The translations under genes were made by a program, and so were the position numbers. A stretch of DNA of 64,000 nt, taken from NCBI RefSeq assembly GCF_900156745.1, contig NZ_LT707065.1, positions 3,286,001-3,350,000 of the forward strand, read 5' to 3'. The number at the start of each line of letters is the position of its first letter. Positions within the stretch are counted from its first letter, which is position 1. This document shows positions 42,158-51,195 of this stretch, in pieces. Below the pieces are notes generated by a model, which saw only the letters and a program-made list of their open reading frames with translations, made no database searches and was not told where the DNA came from. The stretch comes from Achromobacter sp. MFA1 R4 (GTDB lineage: Bacteria; Pseudomonadota; Gammaproteobacteria; Burkholderiales; Burkholderiaceae_B).

Positions 42158-42973
42158 TCAGGGCGCGGCAGCCGGCTCGGCGGCATAGGCCTGATGCAGC
42201 CATTGCAGGAAGGCCGGCGCGGGCGGCATCCGGGCTTCCCCAATCCGGCTGACCGCCACCCCGGGCGTCCACGAGTTCATCACGGCCGCGCCGCGCAAGC
42301 CCGGCAGGTCCGCCAGCGTGACCGCGCGCGTGTGCTGCGGCACGCCCAGGCGCGCGAGCTGCCGCTGCACGATGCCCATCGTCGTGCCGCGCAGCATGGC
42401 CGCTTCCGGCCAGATCACCGCCGCGCCGTCCCAGAACGCCAGGTTCCAGATCGACGCCTCGCTCAGCCGTCCCTGGCGGTCCATGAAGGCCGCGTCATCG
42501 AAGCCCCGCGCGGCGGCCTCGCGCAGCAGATACGTCTTCGCGATTTCGCCCACGTGCTTGACCTGCGGCAGCATGCGTTCGTGCTCGAACGCCGCCAGCG
42601 CCAGGGGGCCCGATGGCCCATCGGCAGGCGGGCTCGAGCGCACCAGGATGTCCAGCCCGGCGTCGGGGCCGGCCACGGTGAACTCGCCGGCCGGCGTGTA
42701 GACGGTGGCGACCAGCGAATGATCGGCGGGGCTTGCCTGGATCGCCGTGCGCAGGCGGTGGCGCACCGTGTCGTCGGGCAGCGCCTGGCCGAACATTTCC
42801 ATCGACGCCGACCGCAGCCGGGCCAGATGCAGGTCCAACCCGCGCACCCGGCCGTCGCGCACCTGCATCGCGGTGAAGTGCGCGTAGCCCGCGAAGGCGA
42901 GCGGCCCCAGATCGGCGGCGCTCGCGGGCTGGCCGTTGCGGTGAATCACGAAAGTTGCCGGGCTGGCGGACAT
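42158..42973 (-). CDS. PLP-dependent aminotransferase class IV
   Basis: The 271-residue fold-type IV PLP enzyme has the expected Schiff-base lysine Lys139 in PQVKHVGEIAKTYLLRE, and MDRQGRLSEASIWNLAF with Glu172 contacting the cofactor pyridine. Phosphate-binding LRGTTMGIVQRQL is present. The family includes branched-chain and D-amino-acid transaminases and aminodeoxychorismate lyase; this sequence does not clearly select one. GGAG precedes ATG 42973. It is divergent from a GcvA-like LysR gene, its probable regulator. Confidence 0.85.
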   Translation of the reverse strand: MSASPATFVIHRNGQPASAADLGPLAFAGYAHFTAMQVRDGRVRGLDLHLARLRSASMEMFGQALPDDTVRHRLRTAIQASPADHSLVATVYTPAGEFTVAGPDAGLDILVRSSPPADGPSGPLALAAFEHERMLPQVKHVGEIAKTYLLREAAARGFDDAAFMDRQGRLSEASIWNLAFWDGAAVIWPEAAMLRGTTMGIVQRQLARLGVPQHTRAVTLADLPGLRGAAVMNSWTPGVAVSRIGEARMPPAPAFLQWLHQAYAAEPAAAP

Positions 42974-43105
42974 GGGAGACTCCAAGCGTGAAGGGGGACG
43001 ATGCCGTCCCGCCGGTTTATCTTCAAGAATTCCTACTATCCGCGATTGCCAACGCCAGGGGAAACCAGTAGTTTTCAAGTCATCATCAAATCTGGCTTGA
43101 AGATC

Positions 43106-44032
43106 ATGAATCGACCGCTGCCCGGCACGCGCGCATTGCGAACCCTCGAAGCCGCGGGCCGGCACCTGAATTTCACGCGCGCGGCGAACGAAGTCGGGCT
43201 GACTCCCGCCGCCGTCAGCTATCAGATCAAAGAGATCGAAGACCAGCTCGGCCTGGTGCTGTTCACGCGCACCAGCCGGACCATCCGCCTGACGGCAGCC
43301 GGCGCCGTGCTGGTCGAGGCGGCAGGCGAAGCGCTGGACACCTTGCGGCGCGCCGCCGCGCGTGCGCGCAAGCTTGGCCGGGACGCGCATCATCTGCGCC
43401 TGTCGGTGGGCGCGCGATTCGCCACCAACTGGCTGCTGCCCCGCCTGCCGCAATGGCGCGCCGCGCATCCGGGGCTGGACCTTACCTTCGACATCAGCGA
43501 CGACGTGCGGGACTTCGCGGGGGACGACGTGGACGTCGCCATCCGCTACGGCGCGGGCCGGTACGCCGGGGCGGTTTCGCATCGGCTGTTTGACACCGTG
43601 GTCGTGCCTGTGTGCAGCCCCGCCTTGCTGGCGCGCGGGCCCGCCATCGCCCGGCCCGAGGACCTGGCCGCCCACACGCTGTGCTACGTGGACTGCCGGC
43701 CCGGCGGTATTGTGTGGCCGGACTGGCCCATGTGGATGGCGGCGGCGGGCGTGCCGGACTTCGATGGCCGCCGCTGCGTGGCGTTCGCCGAGTCGAGCCA
43801 CGTCGTGCAGGCGGTGCTGGAGGGCGGGGCGGCCGGCCTGGTCGAACTGGAGCTGGTGGACCGCGAACTGGAGCAGGGCCGGCTGGTTCGGCTGTTCGAC
43901 GTGGGCGTCAAGGTCGCGCCGGACTATGCCTATCACCTGGTGTATCCCGCCGGCAGCCGGGACGATCCTCGCGTGCAGGCGCTGCAGGACTGGCTGGATG
44001 GCGAGGTCCGCCGCCGGCCGTCCGGGGCGTGA
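43106..44032 (+). CDS. LysR-family regulator (GcvA-like), divergent from the aminotransferase
   Basis: The 308-residue regulator has an HTH with RTLEAAGRHLNFTRAANEVG then TPAAVSYQIKEIEDQLG, and a GcvA-type effector domain (VGARFATNWLLPRLPQWRA). ATG 43106 is chosen by family length; 35 further in-frame upstream residues would read through the shared promoter. That 132-base gap has CTTCAAG at about 43022 and the inverted CTTGAAG near 43095, possible binding half-sites. Its target is probably the aminotransferase gene. Confidence 0.86.
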   Translation: MNRPLPGTRALRTLEAAGRHLNFTRAANEVGLTPAAVSYQIKEIEDQLGLVLFTRTSRTIRLTAAGAVLVEAAGEALDTLRRAAARARKLGRDAHHLRLSVGARFATNWLLPRLPQWRAAHPGLDLTFDISDDVRDFAGDDVDVAIRYGAGRYAGAVSHRLFDTVVVPVCSPALLARGPAIARPEDLAAHTLCYVDCRPGGIVWPDWPMWMAAAGVPDFDGRRCVAFAESSHVVQAVLEGGAAGLVELELVDRELEQGRLVRLFDVGVKVAPDYAYHLVYPAGSRDDPRVQALQDWLDGEVRRRPSGA

Positions 44033-44200
44033 TCCCCGCGATTGATTCGGCGCAGGGATGCGCACTTTTCCCGCTTTATTGCCATCAATGGAACAGTTTG
44101 TTCCGGCGAACGTACGGCTGAACGGGTGTTCGTGTCATGGGTCAGCCAGTAGAATGCCTTTCATCGTCACCTCTATCTACTGGTCGAAAGGTCATATCTC

Positions 44201-44800
44201 ATGAGCAACGCATATCTCGACGCACTCAAGAAACGCCGCACGCAGTATTCGCTGGGCCGCAACCTGTCGGCCTCCAAGGAAGAACTGACGGCCCTCATCC
44301 AGGACGCCATCAAGCACAGCCCCTCGTCCTTCAATTCGCAGAGCTCGCGCGCCGTGATCCTGTTCGGCGCCGAAAGCGACAAGCTCTGGAACCTGGCCAC
44401 CGAGGAAGTGCGCAAGGTTGCGCCGGCCGAGGGTTTCGACAAGACCGAAGCCAAGCTCAAGAGCTTTGCCGCGGGCGTGGGCACGATCCTGTTCTTCGAA
44501 GACCAGGACGTGGTGCGCAGCCTGCAGGAAAAGTTTGCGCTGTACGCCGACAATTTCCCGGTCTGGTCGGAGCAGTCGGGCGGCATGGCCCAACTGTCGG
44601 TCTGGACCGCGCTGGCCAATGCCGGCGTCGGCGCCAGCCTGCAGCACTACAACCCGCTGATCGACGCCGCCGTGGCGCGTGAATGGAACGTGCCGGCGTG
44701 GTGGAAACTGCGTGCGCAGATGCCGTTCGGCTCGAACGAAGCCGGCTTCGGCGACAAGCCCTTCATGGACGACGCCGAGCGCTTCCGCGTGTTCGGCTGA
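44201..44800 (+). CDS. Nitroreductase-family protein (small, Frm2-like)
   Basis: The 199-residue FMN-binding nitroreductase-fold protein starts with YLDALKKRRTQYSLG and contains HSPSSFNSQSSRAVILFG, the phosphate-binding segment. VWTALANAGVGASLQHYNP follows near the C terminus. It resembles the Frm2/nitroreductase subgroup found in yeast and bacteria, which acts on nitroaromatics or in oxidative and lipid stress responses. A TAGAAT hexamer at 44150-44155 is a possible -10. It is followed by a 10-bp tandem repeat and a terminator-bearing repeat. Confidence 0.86.
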   Translation: MSNAYLDALKKRRTQYSLGRNLSASKEELTALIQDAIKHSPSSFNSQSSRAVILFGAESDKLWNLATEEVRKVAPAEGFDKTEAKLKSFAAGVGTILFFEDQDVVRSLQEKFALYADNFPVWSEQSGGMAQLSVWTALANAGVGASLQHYNPLIDAAVAREWNVPAWWKLRAQMPFGSNEAGFGDKPFMDDAERFRVFG

Positions 44801-44810
44801 TCTGCCCGGG

Positions 44811-44854
44811 GCGTCCCGGGGCGTCCCGGGGCGTCCCGGGGCGTCCCGGGGCGT
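44811..44854. repeat. 10-bp tandem repeat GCGTCCCGGG (four full copies plus flanks)
   Basis: Four perfect copies occupy 44811-44850, preceded by CCCGGG and followed by GCGT. They begin ten bases after the nitroreductase stop. Each unit carries the palindrome CCCGGG. Perfect identity of the copies suggests recent expansion by slippage. Confidence 0.95.
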
Positions 44855-44881
44855 ATCGCAGGCCCCTGCATGACCGCGGTA

Positions 44882-44974
44882 TCAGGCCCGCATTGCTCGC
44901 AAGAGGAATGCGGGCCTCGTTTTTGCCGGAGCCGGACGCGGCGGGTGGACGCCATTTGATCGGGCCTCCGGTTG
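44882..44974. repeat. Intergenic repeat copy 1 with embedded terminator
   Basis: The ~93-base element has a close second copy at 45995-46086 in the same orientation (I count about eight differences). The left third is a perfect 11-bp stem, AGGCCCGCATT / AATGCGGGCCT (44884-44894 and 44907-44917), followed by TTTTT. It therefore acts as a rho-independent terminator for the nitroreductase gene. The right part, with GGACGCGGCGGGTGGAC, is equally conserved although it is not needed for termination. Confidence 0.88.
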
Positions 44975-45093
44975 GCAGGCCAGGTCCGCCACCGAGCGCG
45001 GCATGTTCGGGACAGACCCCGTTTCATGCCAGAATGGCGGGCACCTCAACCGCCATGCCCGGCGGCCCCGCCACTGAACCCAAGAAAGATCGG

Positions 45094-45921
45094 ATGAAAC
45101 CTGGAACTCCCGCGTTGCGCCTGTTGTCCCTGGCCGGGCTGTTTGCAGTGTCGGCCCCCGCGTTGGCCATCGATTGCAAGAAGGCCGCCACGGACGTCGA
45201 GAAACTGATCTGCTCGGACCGCGGCGCGGTCGCGGCCGATGCCGAGTTGAACCGGAACTACGCCGCGCTGCTCAAGCAGGCGCCCGACGCCGAGATCCGT
45301 GCGATGCTGGTGAACAGCCAGAAGCGCTGGCTGGTCGCGCGGGACAAGGCGCTGGAGGCGCTGATCGAGACGCCCGACGCGCTGCCCGACGGCAAGACCG
45401 CCGCCCAGGCCGGGCGCGATCTCATCCGCGCGCGCAGCGCGCAGTTCAAGGAAACGGAAAAAGGCGACGCGGTGCCACGCATGATCCGCCGCGCGCTGGA
45501 ACAACGGCAGTTCCTGGCCCAGTTCACTGGCGGGGCGTTCGCGGGCTATTGGACCTCATGCGACGTCCTGCCGCGCGACTACACGGATTACGCGTGCTTC
45601 GCGATTCGCCATTACCAGAACCACGACCACGTGTGTTCGATCGACGAGTCGTGGGCATCGGGCGGCGTGTATACCCGGCGCTACGTCGCCAATGTCGTGA
45701 ACGGCAAGCCCAAGGTCGTCGCGTCCTGCTCCTACAACGACGCGGACCAGGCATGCTCCGACAGCGAAGGCAAGACGAAATGGAATCGCACGCCGGCCCA
45801 GCCGCAGTACGTGTATGCGGCCGATCCGCTGCCAAAGATCGACGGCGAGGTCTACGACGCGGACGACTACGAATGGGTGCAGGCCTGCCTGGCCGACCCG
45901 GCGTATCCGGCCGCGAAGTAG
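45094..45921 (+). CDS. Secreted LprI/DUF1311-like protein
   Basis: The 275-residue protein has a signal peptide (RLLSLAGLFAVSAPALA, cleaved before IDC). An LprI-like domain follows (CKKAATDVEKLICSDRG, then ELNRNYAALLKQA), in which paired cysteines probably form a disulfide. The C-terminal ~130 residues contain four or more cysteines and a DYACFAIRHYQNHDHVCS segment I do not recognise. LprI-type proteins are periplasmic lysozyme-inhibitor-like. ATG 45094 is supported by the signal peptide. The gene is bracketed by two copies of a terminator-bearing repeat. Confidence 0.75.
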   Translation: MKPGTPALRLLSLAGLFAVSAPALAIDCKKAATDVEKLICSDRGAVAADAELNRNYAALLKQAPDAEIRAMLVNSQKRWLVARDKALEALIETPDALPDGKTAAQAGRDLIRARSAQFKETEKGDAVPRMIRRALEQRQFLAQFTGGAFAGYWTSCDVLPRDYTDYACFAIRHYQNHDHVCSIDESWASGGVYTRRYVANVVNGKPKVVASCSYNDADQACSDSEGKTKWNRTPAQPQYVYAADPLPKIDGEVYDADDYEWVQACLADPAYPAAK

Positions 45922-45994
45922 CGGCGAAGGTGCCAGTGCGCCACCGTTCGCGGCACGACCTGCCGGGCGCCGCGCCGGATACCTGAGTTTCACG

Positions 45995-46086
45995 TCAGGC
46001 CCGCATGGCTCGCAAGAGGAATGCGGGCCTCGTTTTTTCCGGGGCCGGACGCGGCGGGTGGACACCATTTGATCGAGCCCCGGTTG
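45995..46086. repeat. Intergenic repeat copy 2 with embedded terminator
   Basis: Near-identical to 44882-44974, same orientation. The stem AGGCCCGCAT/ATGCGGGCCT and six T end the LprI-like gene's transcript 76 bases after its stop. Conservation continues about 50 bases beyond the T-run. Confidence 0.88.
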
Positions 46087-46142
46087 ATCCGCGGCGGATG
46101 GCGCTATAGTCAACCGAGCCTTTTCACCAGGACGGAGACCTC

Positions 46143-46571
46143 ATGCAGACCCACGAGATCCATCGCGGCCGCCTGATCGATCACATCCAGCTCGTCGTGC
46201 GCGACCTGCCCGCCAGCCTGAGGTTCTACCAGGCCGTGTTCGACGCCCTGGAGGTGCCCATGGGCGGCACGGCAGACGACTACTTCTGGGCCGACGAACT
46301 GTTCGTATCGACGGCCGACAGCCAGGCCGCGCTTGGCCAGTTGACCGGGCGCCATCACCTTGCGTTCCAGGCGCGCGACGCCGCGATGGTGGATGCGTTT
46401 TACCAGGCGGCGCTGGCCCACGGCGGCAAGGACAACGGCGCGCCGGGATTGCGCGATTACCACCCCGGTTATTACGGCGCATTCGTGTTGGATCCGGACG
46501 GCAACAACATCGAGGCGGTGTTTCATGGCGCAGCCGAGCGCAGTGCGCCGTCGGTCAAGGTGACGTTCTGA
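46143..46571 (+). CDS. VOC-superfamily (glyoxalase/dioxygenase-fold) protein
   Basis: The 142-residue single-domain VOC protein has IDHIQLVVRDLPASLRFYQAV at the N terminus, HHLAFQARDAAMVDAFYQAA in the middle and AFVLDPDGNNIEAVFH at the end. The expected metal ligands would be His14, His75 and the C-terminal Glu of NNIEAV. GGAG occurs upstream, and a TATAGT hexamer at about 46104 may be its -10. A LysR gene follows 13 bases later in the same direction. The substrate is unknown. Confidence 0.87.
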   Translation: MQTHEIHRGRLIDHIQLVVRDLPASLRFYQAVFDALEVPMGGTADDYFWADELFVSTADSQAALGQLTGRHHLAFQARDAAMVDAFYQAALAHGGKDNGAPGLRDYHPGYYGAFVLDPDGNNIEAVFHGAAERSAPSVKVTF

Positions 46572-46584
46572 CCGGAGCCCGTCC

Positions 46585-47511
46585 GTGCAATTGCGCCACC
46601 TCCGGTATTTCGTGAAGATCGTCGAGGCGGGCAGCTTCTCCCGCGCGGCGGCGCTCATTCCGGTGGCGCAGCCGGCGCTCAGCCAGCAGATCGCCGCGCT
46701 GGAAGAGGAACTGGGCGTGGTGCTGCTGCACCGCAGCGCGCGCGGCGCGCGGCCCACGGCGGCGGGCGCCGCGTTCTACACGGAGGCGGCCTCCATCCTG
46801 AGCCGCATGGAGCGCATTCCGCAGATCGTCCGGTCGCTTGACGGCGAGATCCAGGGCGTCGTGCGTATCGGCATGTCGTCCACGCTGGCGTCGTTCCTGG
46901 CCGGCGAACTGATGGAAAAGTGCCGGGCCGTGCTGCCCAAGATCAGCCTGCGGTTCAGCAGCGACGCCAGCGGCCAGTTGGGCGCGCGCATCCGCGACAG
47001 CTCGCTCGACCTGGCGCTGGTGTTCGAGGACCAGCCGACCACGGGGTTCGCGCGCGAACCGTTGTTCCGGCAGCGGCTTTTCGTGGTCAGCCCGTGCAAA
47101 CCCGGGCGACGGCCAACGGCCTTGCGGTTCGAGCGGCTTGCGGACATGCCGCTCATTCTGCCCGCGCATCCCAACATCACGCGCGGGATGCTGGACCGCC
47201 TCTTCTCCGAGGCCGGCATCGTGCCGCAGGTCGTGGCCGAGACCGAGGTGTTCTCCGGCATGCTGTCCGCGGTGCAGGCCGGCATCGGCCACACGATCCT
47301 GCCGCGGGGCGATTTTTCCGGCCTGCCCGGACGCGCCATGGTGTCGGCGGCGCTGATCGAGCCGCCGGTTTACCTGACGGCTGCGGTCATCGCGTCGGCC
47401 GATGTGCCGCTGGCCCCGCCCGCGGAGGCGGTGCGGGGGCTGCTGAGCGACGTCGTCATGCAGCAGGTGCGGGAAAAGGGGCTGGCGGGCGCGGAGCTGC
47501 TGACGCCCTGA
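46585..47511 (+). CDS. LysR-family regulator (Nac/CynR-like) upstream of the AtuA-like gene
   Basis: The 308-residue protein starts at a GTG. Its MQLRHLRYFVKIVEAGSFSR and VAQPALSQQIAALEEELG are close to the Nac-type LysR pattern, and GGVVRIGMSS-like VVRIGMSSTLA opens the effector domain. It probably shares a transcript with the VOC gene. The AtuA-DUF4387 gene lies 122 bases downstream in the same direction and is the likely target, with ATATCG repeated in the gap. Confidence 0.85.
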   Translation: MQLRHLRYFVKIVEAGSFSRAAALIPVAQPALSQQIAALEEELGVVLLHRSARGARPTAAGAAFYTEAASILSRMERIPQIVRSLDGEIQGVVRIGMSSTLASFLAGELMEKCRAVLPKISLRFSSDASGQLGARIRDSSLDLALVFEDQPTTGFAREPLFRQRLFVVSPCKPGRRPTALRFERLADMPLILPAHPNITRGMLDRLFSEAGIVPQVVAETEVFSGMLSAVQAGIGHTILPRGDFSGLPGRAMVSAALIEPPVYLTAAVIASADVPLAPPAEAVRGLLSDVVMQQVREKGLAGAELLTP

Positions 47512-47633
47512 CCATATCGCCCGCCTATACCCGCATATCGACATAGTATTTTTTGCCCGCCCCAGACCGGCGCAAGCTTCACTCCCATGCAGGTTCCCCA
47601 ACCTCGGCGGCCTGCGCGACAAGGAGAGTGACG

Positions 47634-49715
47634 ATGGCAAAGCTGGTTTATCGCGTGGTGTCCGCGTGCGGCGCGCTGGGATATGGATTTCCCCGGGAAT
47701 CGCTGCAGAAGGCCCTGGAAGGGCGCATCGACGCCGTGATCTCGGATGCGGGGTCGATGGACGCCGGCCCGTATTACCTGGGTACCGGAACCGAGTACTT
47801 TGAACGCGAAGCCGTGAAGGCGGACTTTCGCAACATGGTCGAGGCGGGCGAACGCATCGACGGGCCGGTCATCCTGGGGAGCTGCGGCATGGCGGGCGGC
47901 AACCGCAACCTGGACTGGATGATCGCCGTCGCCAAGGAAGTCTTCGAGGAGCTGGGCGTGCGCGACCGCAGCGTGGCGGTCATCCGTTCCGAGCTGGATC
48001 CGGCGAGCGTCATCCGCGAATACCGGGCGGGGGCGCTGCGGGCCACGGGCGCCGGTCCCGACCTGGACGAGGCGGCGCTCGAAGAGAGCGTCATCGTGGG
48101 CCAGATGGGCGTGCATCCCCTCATCACCGCGCTGGAAAGCGGCGCCAAGTACGTGCTGGCTGGCCGGGCGTGCGACATTGCGCTGTTCGCGTCGGACATG
48201 ATCCGCCGCGGCATCGATCCCGGCCTCGCGTACCACGTGGGCCATGTGCTGGAATGCGGCGCGCTGGCGTGCGACCCCGGGTCGCCGTCGGATTGCCTGG
48301 TGGCGGAGATCTATGACGACGGTACGGCGCTCTTCGTGGCGCCGGATCCGGCGCGGCGCTGCACGCCCTATTCGATCGCGGCGCATTCGCTGTACGAGGA
48401 AAGCCATCCCCAGCTCCAGTTCTACCCCGAGGGCATCCTGGCGATGGAACACACCGAGTTCTTCGCGCGCGACGCGCGCACCGCCGGCATCCGCAACAGC
48501 CAGTTCGTGCACGCGGGCAAGCCATGGCCGTGGAGCATCAAGCTGGAGGGCGCGCGCTTGCTGGGCAAGCGCAAGGTGTCGCTGGTCCATCTGGACCCCG
48601 CCGACCTGCCGCGCGTCCCCGAGGACGTCCTGGTGTATGGCCGCAACGGCGTGCAGGCCACGCCCGTGCGGGATGGCGAAGAGGAGCTGGGCCTCATCGT
48701 GGAGACGCGCGCCGCCACGCCCCAGGCCGCCGAAACGCTGGCCAGCCTGCTCACCCACTACCTGATCCACTATGGCTATGCTGGGCGTAAGGCCACCGCC
48801 GGCAACATTGCCTATCCGCTGTCGCCCAATCTGGTGAGTTTCCAGCGCGAGGACGGGCAGTACGGCGCGGTCGTGCCCAGCGGCACGCGCGATCCGGTGT
48901 TCCAGGCGAATTACGCGATGATCTGGGAGGCGGTGATCAAGCTGGTGCAGACGGAGTTTCCGGATGCCTTGCGCGACGCGGCCTGGCAGATCCATGAAGC
49001 CGGGGCCGACCGCCCGGTGGCGCTGCTGCGCACCATCGACCGCGATCCCGCCCGGCTTGCCGCGCGCCACCGCGCCGACCTGGACGGCCTGCTTGCGCTG
49101 GCCCCCGCCCGCGAAGGCTCGCGCATGAACCTGGACGCGGGCGACGCCTATGAATGGACGCTTTACCACCTGCTCCAGAACGAAGACCTGATCAAGCAGC
49201 GCATGTTCCCGATCACGTACTTTCGCGCCAATGGTTCTGCATGGACCGAAAGCGGGTCCGGCCGGCCCCGCTACGACGACATCGGCACCACGCGCTACGA
49301 AGGCAACCTGGATGACCGCACGCTGTCGCTGATCGCCGACGCGCCACCCGACGGCAGCCCCCAGCGCGAACAGCCGCTGCTCGACATGGCCGTGGTGATC
49401 CGCAGCAAGGACGCGGGCATCAACCGGCTCACGTTCGACATCGTGTTCAACTCCGCCGCCGACTACGAGGCCGCGCTGCGTTCCAACGTGTTCTGCCCCG
49501 CCAGCGTGGCGCGGGTGCTGGGGGTGCCGCCCGAGCGCGTCGTCGGCGCGTTCTTCGTGGATAGCTGCAACGCGATCAAGCTGACGATCGACCGTCCGAA
49601 TATCTCGGCCTCGCCGGACGAGCGCGATGTGTTCGGCGCGCAGCAGCAGGCCGTTATCGAGCGCCTGTCGATTCCGCACTACGCGGAGCGGCTGGCGATG
49701 GCCTCGGCGTTGTAG
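47634..49715 (+). CDS. AtuA-family acyclic-terpene-utilisation-like protein fused to DUF4387
   Basis: The 693-residue protein has an AtuA/DUF1446-type part over roughly residues 1-450 (ISDAGSMDAGPYYLG, ILGSCGMAGGNRNLDWM, GRACDIALFASDMIRRG). The last ~110 residues match DUF4387 (RSKDAGINRLTFDIVFN, CNAIKLTIDRPNISAS, DVFGAQQQAVIERL). In related bacteria AtuA and DUF4387 are usually adjacent separate genes, so this is a fusion. ATG 47634 follows AAGGAGAG. AtuA is required for citronellol/geraniol use in Pseudomonas, but its reaction is not established. Role inferred: catabolism of a terpenoid or similar acid. Confidence 0.82.
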   Translation: MAKLVYRVVSACGALGYGFPRESLQKALEGRIDAVISDAGSMDAGPYYLGTGTEYFEREAVKADFRNMVEAGERIDGPVILGSCGMAGGNRNLDWMIAVAKEVFEELGVRDRSVAVIRSELDPASVIREYRAGALRATGAGPDLDEAALEESVIVGQMGVHPLITALESGAKYVLAGRACDIALFASDMIRRGIDPGLAYHVGHVLECGALACDPGSPSDCLVAEIYDDGTALFVAPDPARRCTPYSIAAHSLYEESHPQLQFYPEGILAMEHTEFFARDARTAGIRNSQFVHAGKPWPWSIKLEGARLLGKRKVSLVHLDPADLPRVPEDVLVYGRNGVQATPVRDGEEELGLIVETRAATPQAAETLASLLTHYLIHYGYAGRKATAGNIAYPLSPNLVSFQREDGQYGAVVPSGTRDPVFQANYAMIWEAVIKLVQTEFPDALRDAAWQIHEAGADRPVALLRTIDRDPARLAARHRADLDGLLALAPAREGSRMNLDAGDAYEWTLYHLLQNEDLIKQRMFPITYFRANGSAWTESGSGRPRYDDIGTTRYEGNLDDRTLSLIADAPPDGSPQREQPLLDMAVVIRSKDAGINRLTFDIVFNSAADYEAALRSNVFCPASVARVLGVPPERVVGAFFVDSCNAIKLTIDRPNISASPDERDVFGAQQQAVIERLSIPHYAERLAMASAL

Positions 49716-49896
49716 CGCGGGGTCGGCGCATGCGTGCGGCCGGCGGCGAAGGTGTCAGACTGTAATCGCTCGCCGGCCGCACGCCCGCACCGCAAGATTT
49801 GGAAACTGTCTGGGCGGTGGCCCGGCATTTTCGTCCACGCCACGGACGTAGAATGCCGCTTTTCGATCAGGGCCATCCGGCTGACAGGAACCAATC

Positions 49897-50727
49897 ATGA
49901 AAAAAACCATCCTTCTTGCATCCGTATGCGCCGCGCTGCTTTCCGCCTGCGCGCCCGCTACCTCTCCCCGCGAAGGATCGTCCGCCATGCCTGCTTCCGC
50001 CGTTACGCCGTCCGCCGCCGCCGAGACCCAGGCGACCCTGACTGCCTACCACTGGCGCTTGACCTCGGCCACCGATGCGGCGGGCCAGTCGATCGCCGCC
50101 CTCCAGAAGGGCATCGAGCACCAGGTGCGCCTGAGCTTCACGGCCGATGGCCTGAACATCCGCGGCGGCTGCAATGCGCAGTTCGGCGGCTACACCTACA
50201 AGAACGGGGTGCTGACCATCGCGAACCTGGCGTCCACGATGAAGGCCTGCGAACAGAGCCTGATGCAGCTGGACGCCGAAATCGGCCAGCGCCTGAAGGG
50301 TGACCTGCGCGTCGCGCTGTCGGGCGACAAGGCCGAACCGGCGCTGGAACTGGCGGCGCAGGACGGAACCGTGCTCAAGTTCATCGGCGAACCCACGCCC
50401 GAGACGCTGTACGGCAGCACGGGGCAGATCATGTTCCTGGAAGTGGCCGCCAAGCGCGCCGAATGCAGCCATCCCATGATTCCGCACTACCAGTGCCTGA
50501 TGGTGCGCGAGCGCAAGTTCAACGAGGCGGGCATCGCGCTGCCGGCGCCGGACAAATGGCAACCGCTCTATCAGTCCATCGAGGGCTTCGAACACCAGGA
50601 CGGCGTGCGCACCGTGCTGCGCGTCAAGCGCTATGACTGGAAGAATCCGCCGGCCGATGCGCCCTCCAAGGTCTACGTGCTGGACATGGTGGTGGAGCAG
50701 GACGCCTCGGGCAAGCAGGCCCGCTAG
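49897..50727 (+). CDS. META/DUF4377-domain lipoprotein (HslJ-like)
   Basis: The 276-residue lipoprotein has signal sequence KKTILLASVCAALLSAC with lipobox LSAC (Cys18). A META domain follows at about 45-165 (LTAYHWRLTSATDAAGQ, NIRGGCNAQFGGYTYKNG, LASTMKACEQSLM). A DUF4377 domain covers about 175-270 (CSHPMIPHYQCLMVRERKF, WQPLYQSIEGFEHQDG). META proteins such as HslJ are envelope stress proteins. A possible -10, TAGAAT, is at 49849-49854. It likely stands alone, in the outer membrane or periplasm. Confidence 0.87.
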   Translation: MKKTILLASVCAALLSACAPATSPREGSSAMPASAVTPSAAAETQATLTAYHWRLTSATDAAGQSIAALQKGIEHQVRLSFTADGLNIRGGCNAQFGGYTYKNGVLTIANLASTMKACEQSLMQLDAEIGQRLKGDLRVALSGDKAEPALELAAQDGTVLKFIGEPTPETLYGSTGQIMFLEVAAKRAECSHPMIPHYQCLMVRERKFNEAGIALPAPDKWQPLYQSIEGFEHQDGVRTVLRVKRYDWKNPPADAPSKVYVLDMVVEQDASGKQAR

Positions 50728-50751
50728 CGCAGGCGCACCGCACGGCCCGGC

Positions 50752-51195
50752 TCACCACGTCAGATAGAACATCGCCTTCGCCAACACGACGATGGCGATC
50801 ATGTGGCAGAAGACGCTCAGGTGCATGCGGCCCTGCACCGCGCCCGTCAGCCGGCGGCGACGGGCCAGCGCCAGCGCGCTCGCCACATGGACCAGCACGC
50901 TGAGCGCCAGCGCGATCTTGATCGACAGCAGCAGTCCAAAGGACGATGCCCAGGGCGCGGACAGCGCGCCCCGGTGCTGCCACGCGAGGCCGATGCCGGC
51001 CACGTACAGCACCAACACCGACCACGGCGCCACGCTGCGCACACGCGGACCGAGCTGGCTGCCCAGCGCCTTGCGCACGTCGGGCGGCAGGCGACGCTGC
51101 ACGGGCTCAAGGAACAGCACCTCGAAGGACACCGTGCCGACAAAAAGAAAGGCGGCAAGCAGGTGCAGGATGAGCAGCACGGGATAGACGGTCAT
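50752..51195 (-). CDS. CopD-like four-helix integral membrane protein
   Basis: The 147-residue protein has four predicted membrane helices, near residues 4-25 (VLLILHLLAAFLFVGTVSFE), 55-75, 80-110 and 122-145, with His11 in the first helix. The pattern resembles CopD and related small haem- or copper-associated membrane proteins. ATG 51195 starts directly at the first helix; 31 upstream in-frame residues are Arg-rich and rejected. It is downstream of the penicillin-acylase gene on the same strand with a 195-base gap that holds a short 12-bp repeat (AACATCAAGCCG). Confidence 0.65.
   Translation of the reverse strand: MTVYPVLLILHLLAAFLFVGTVSFEVLFLEPVQRRLPPDVRKALGSQLGPRVRSVAPWSVLVLYVAGIGLAWQHRGALSAPWASSFGLLLSIKIALALSVLVHVASALALARRRRLTGAVQGRMHLSVFCHMIAIVVLAKAMFYLTW

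Noticed and set aside
44683..45093. N-terminal extension of the LprI-like protein
   Set aside because: It would read through the nitroreductase end, the 10-bp array and a terminator; the signal peptide at 45094 fixes the start.
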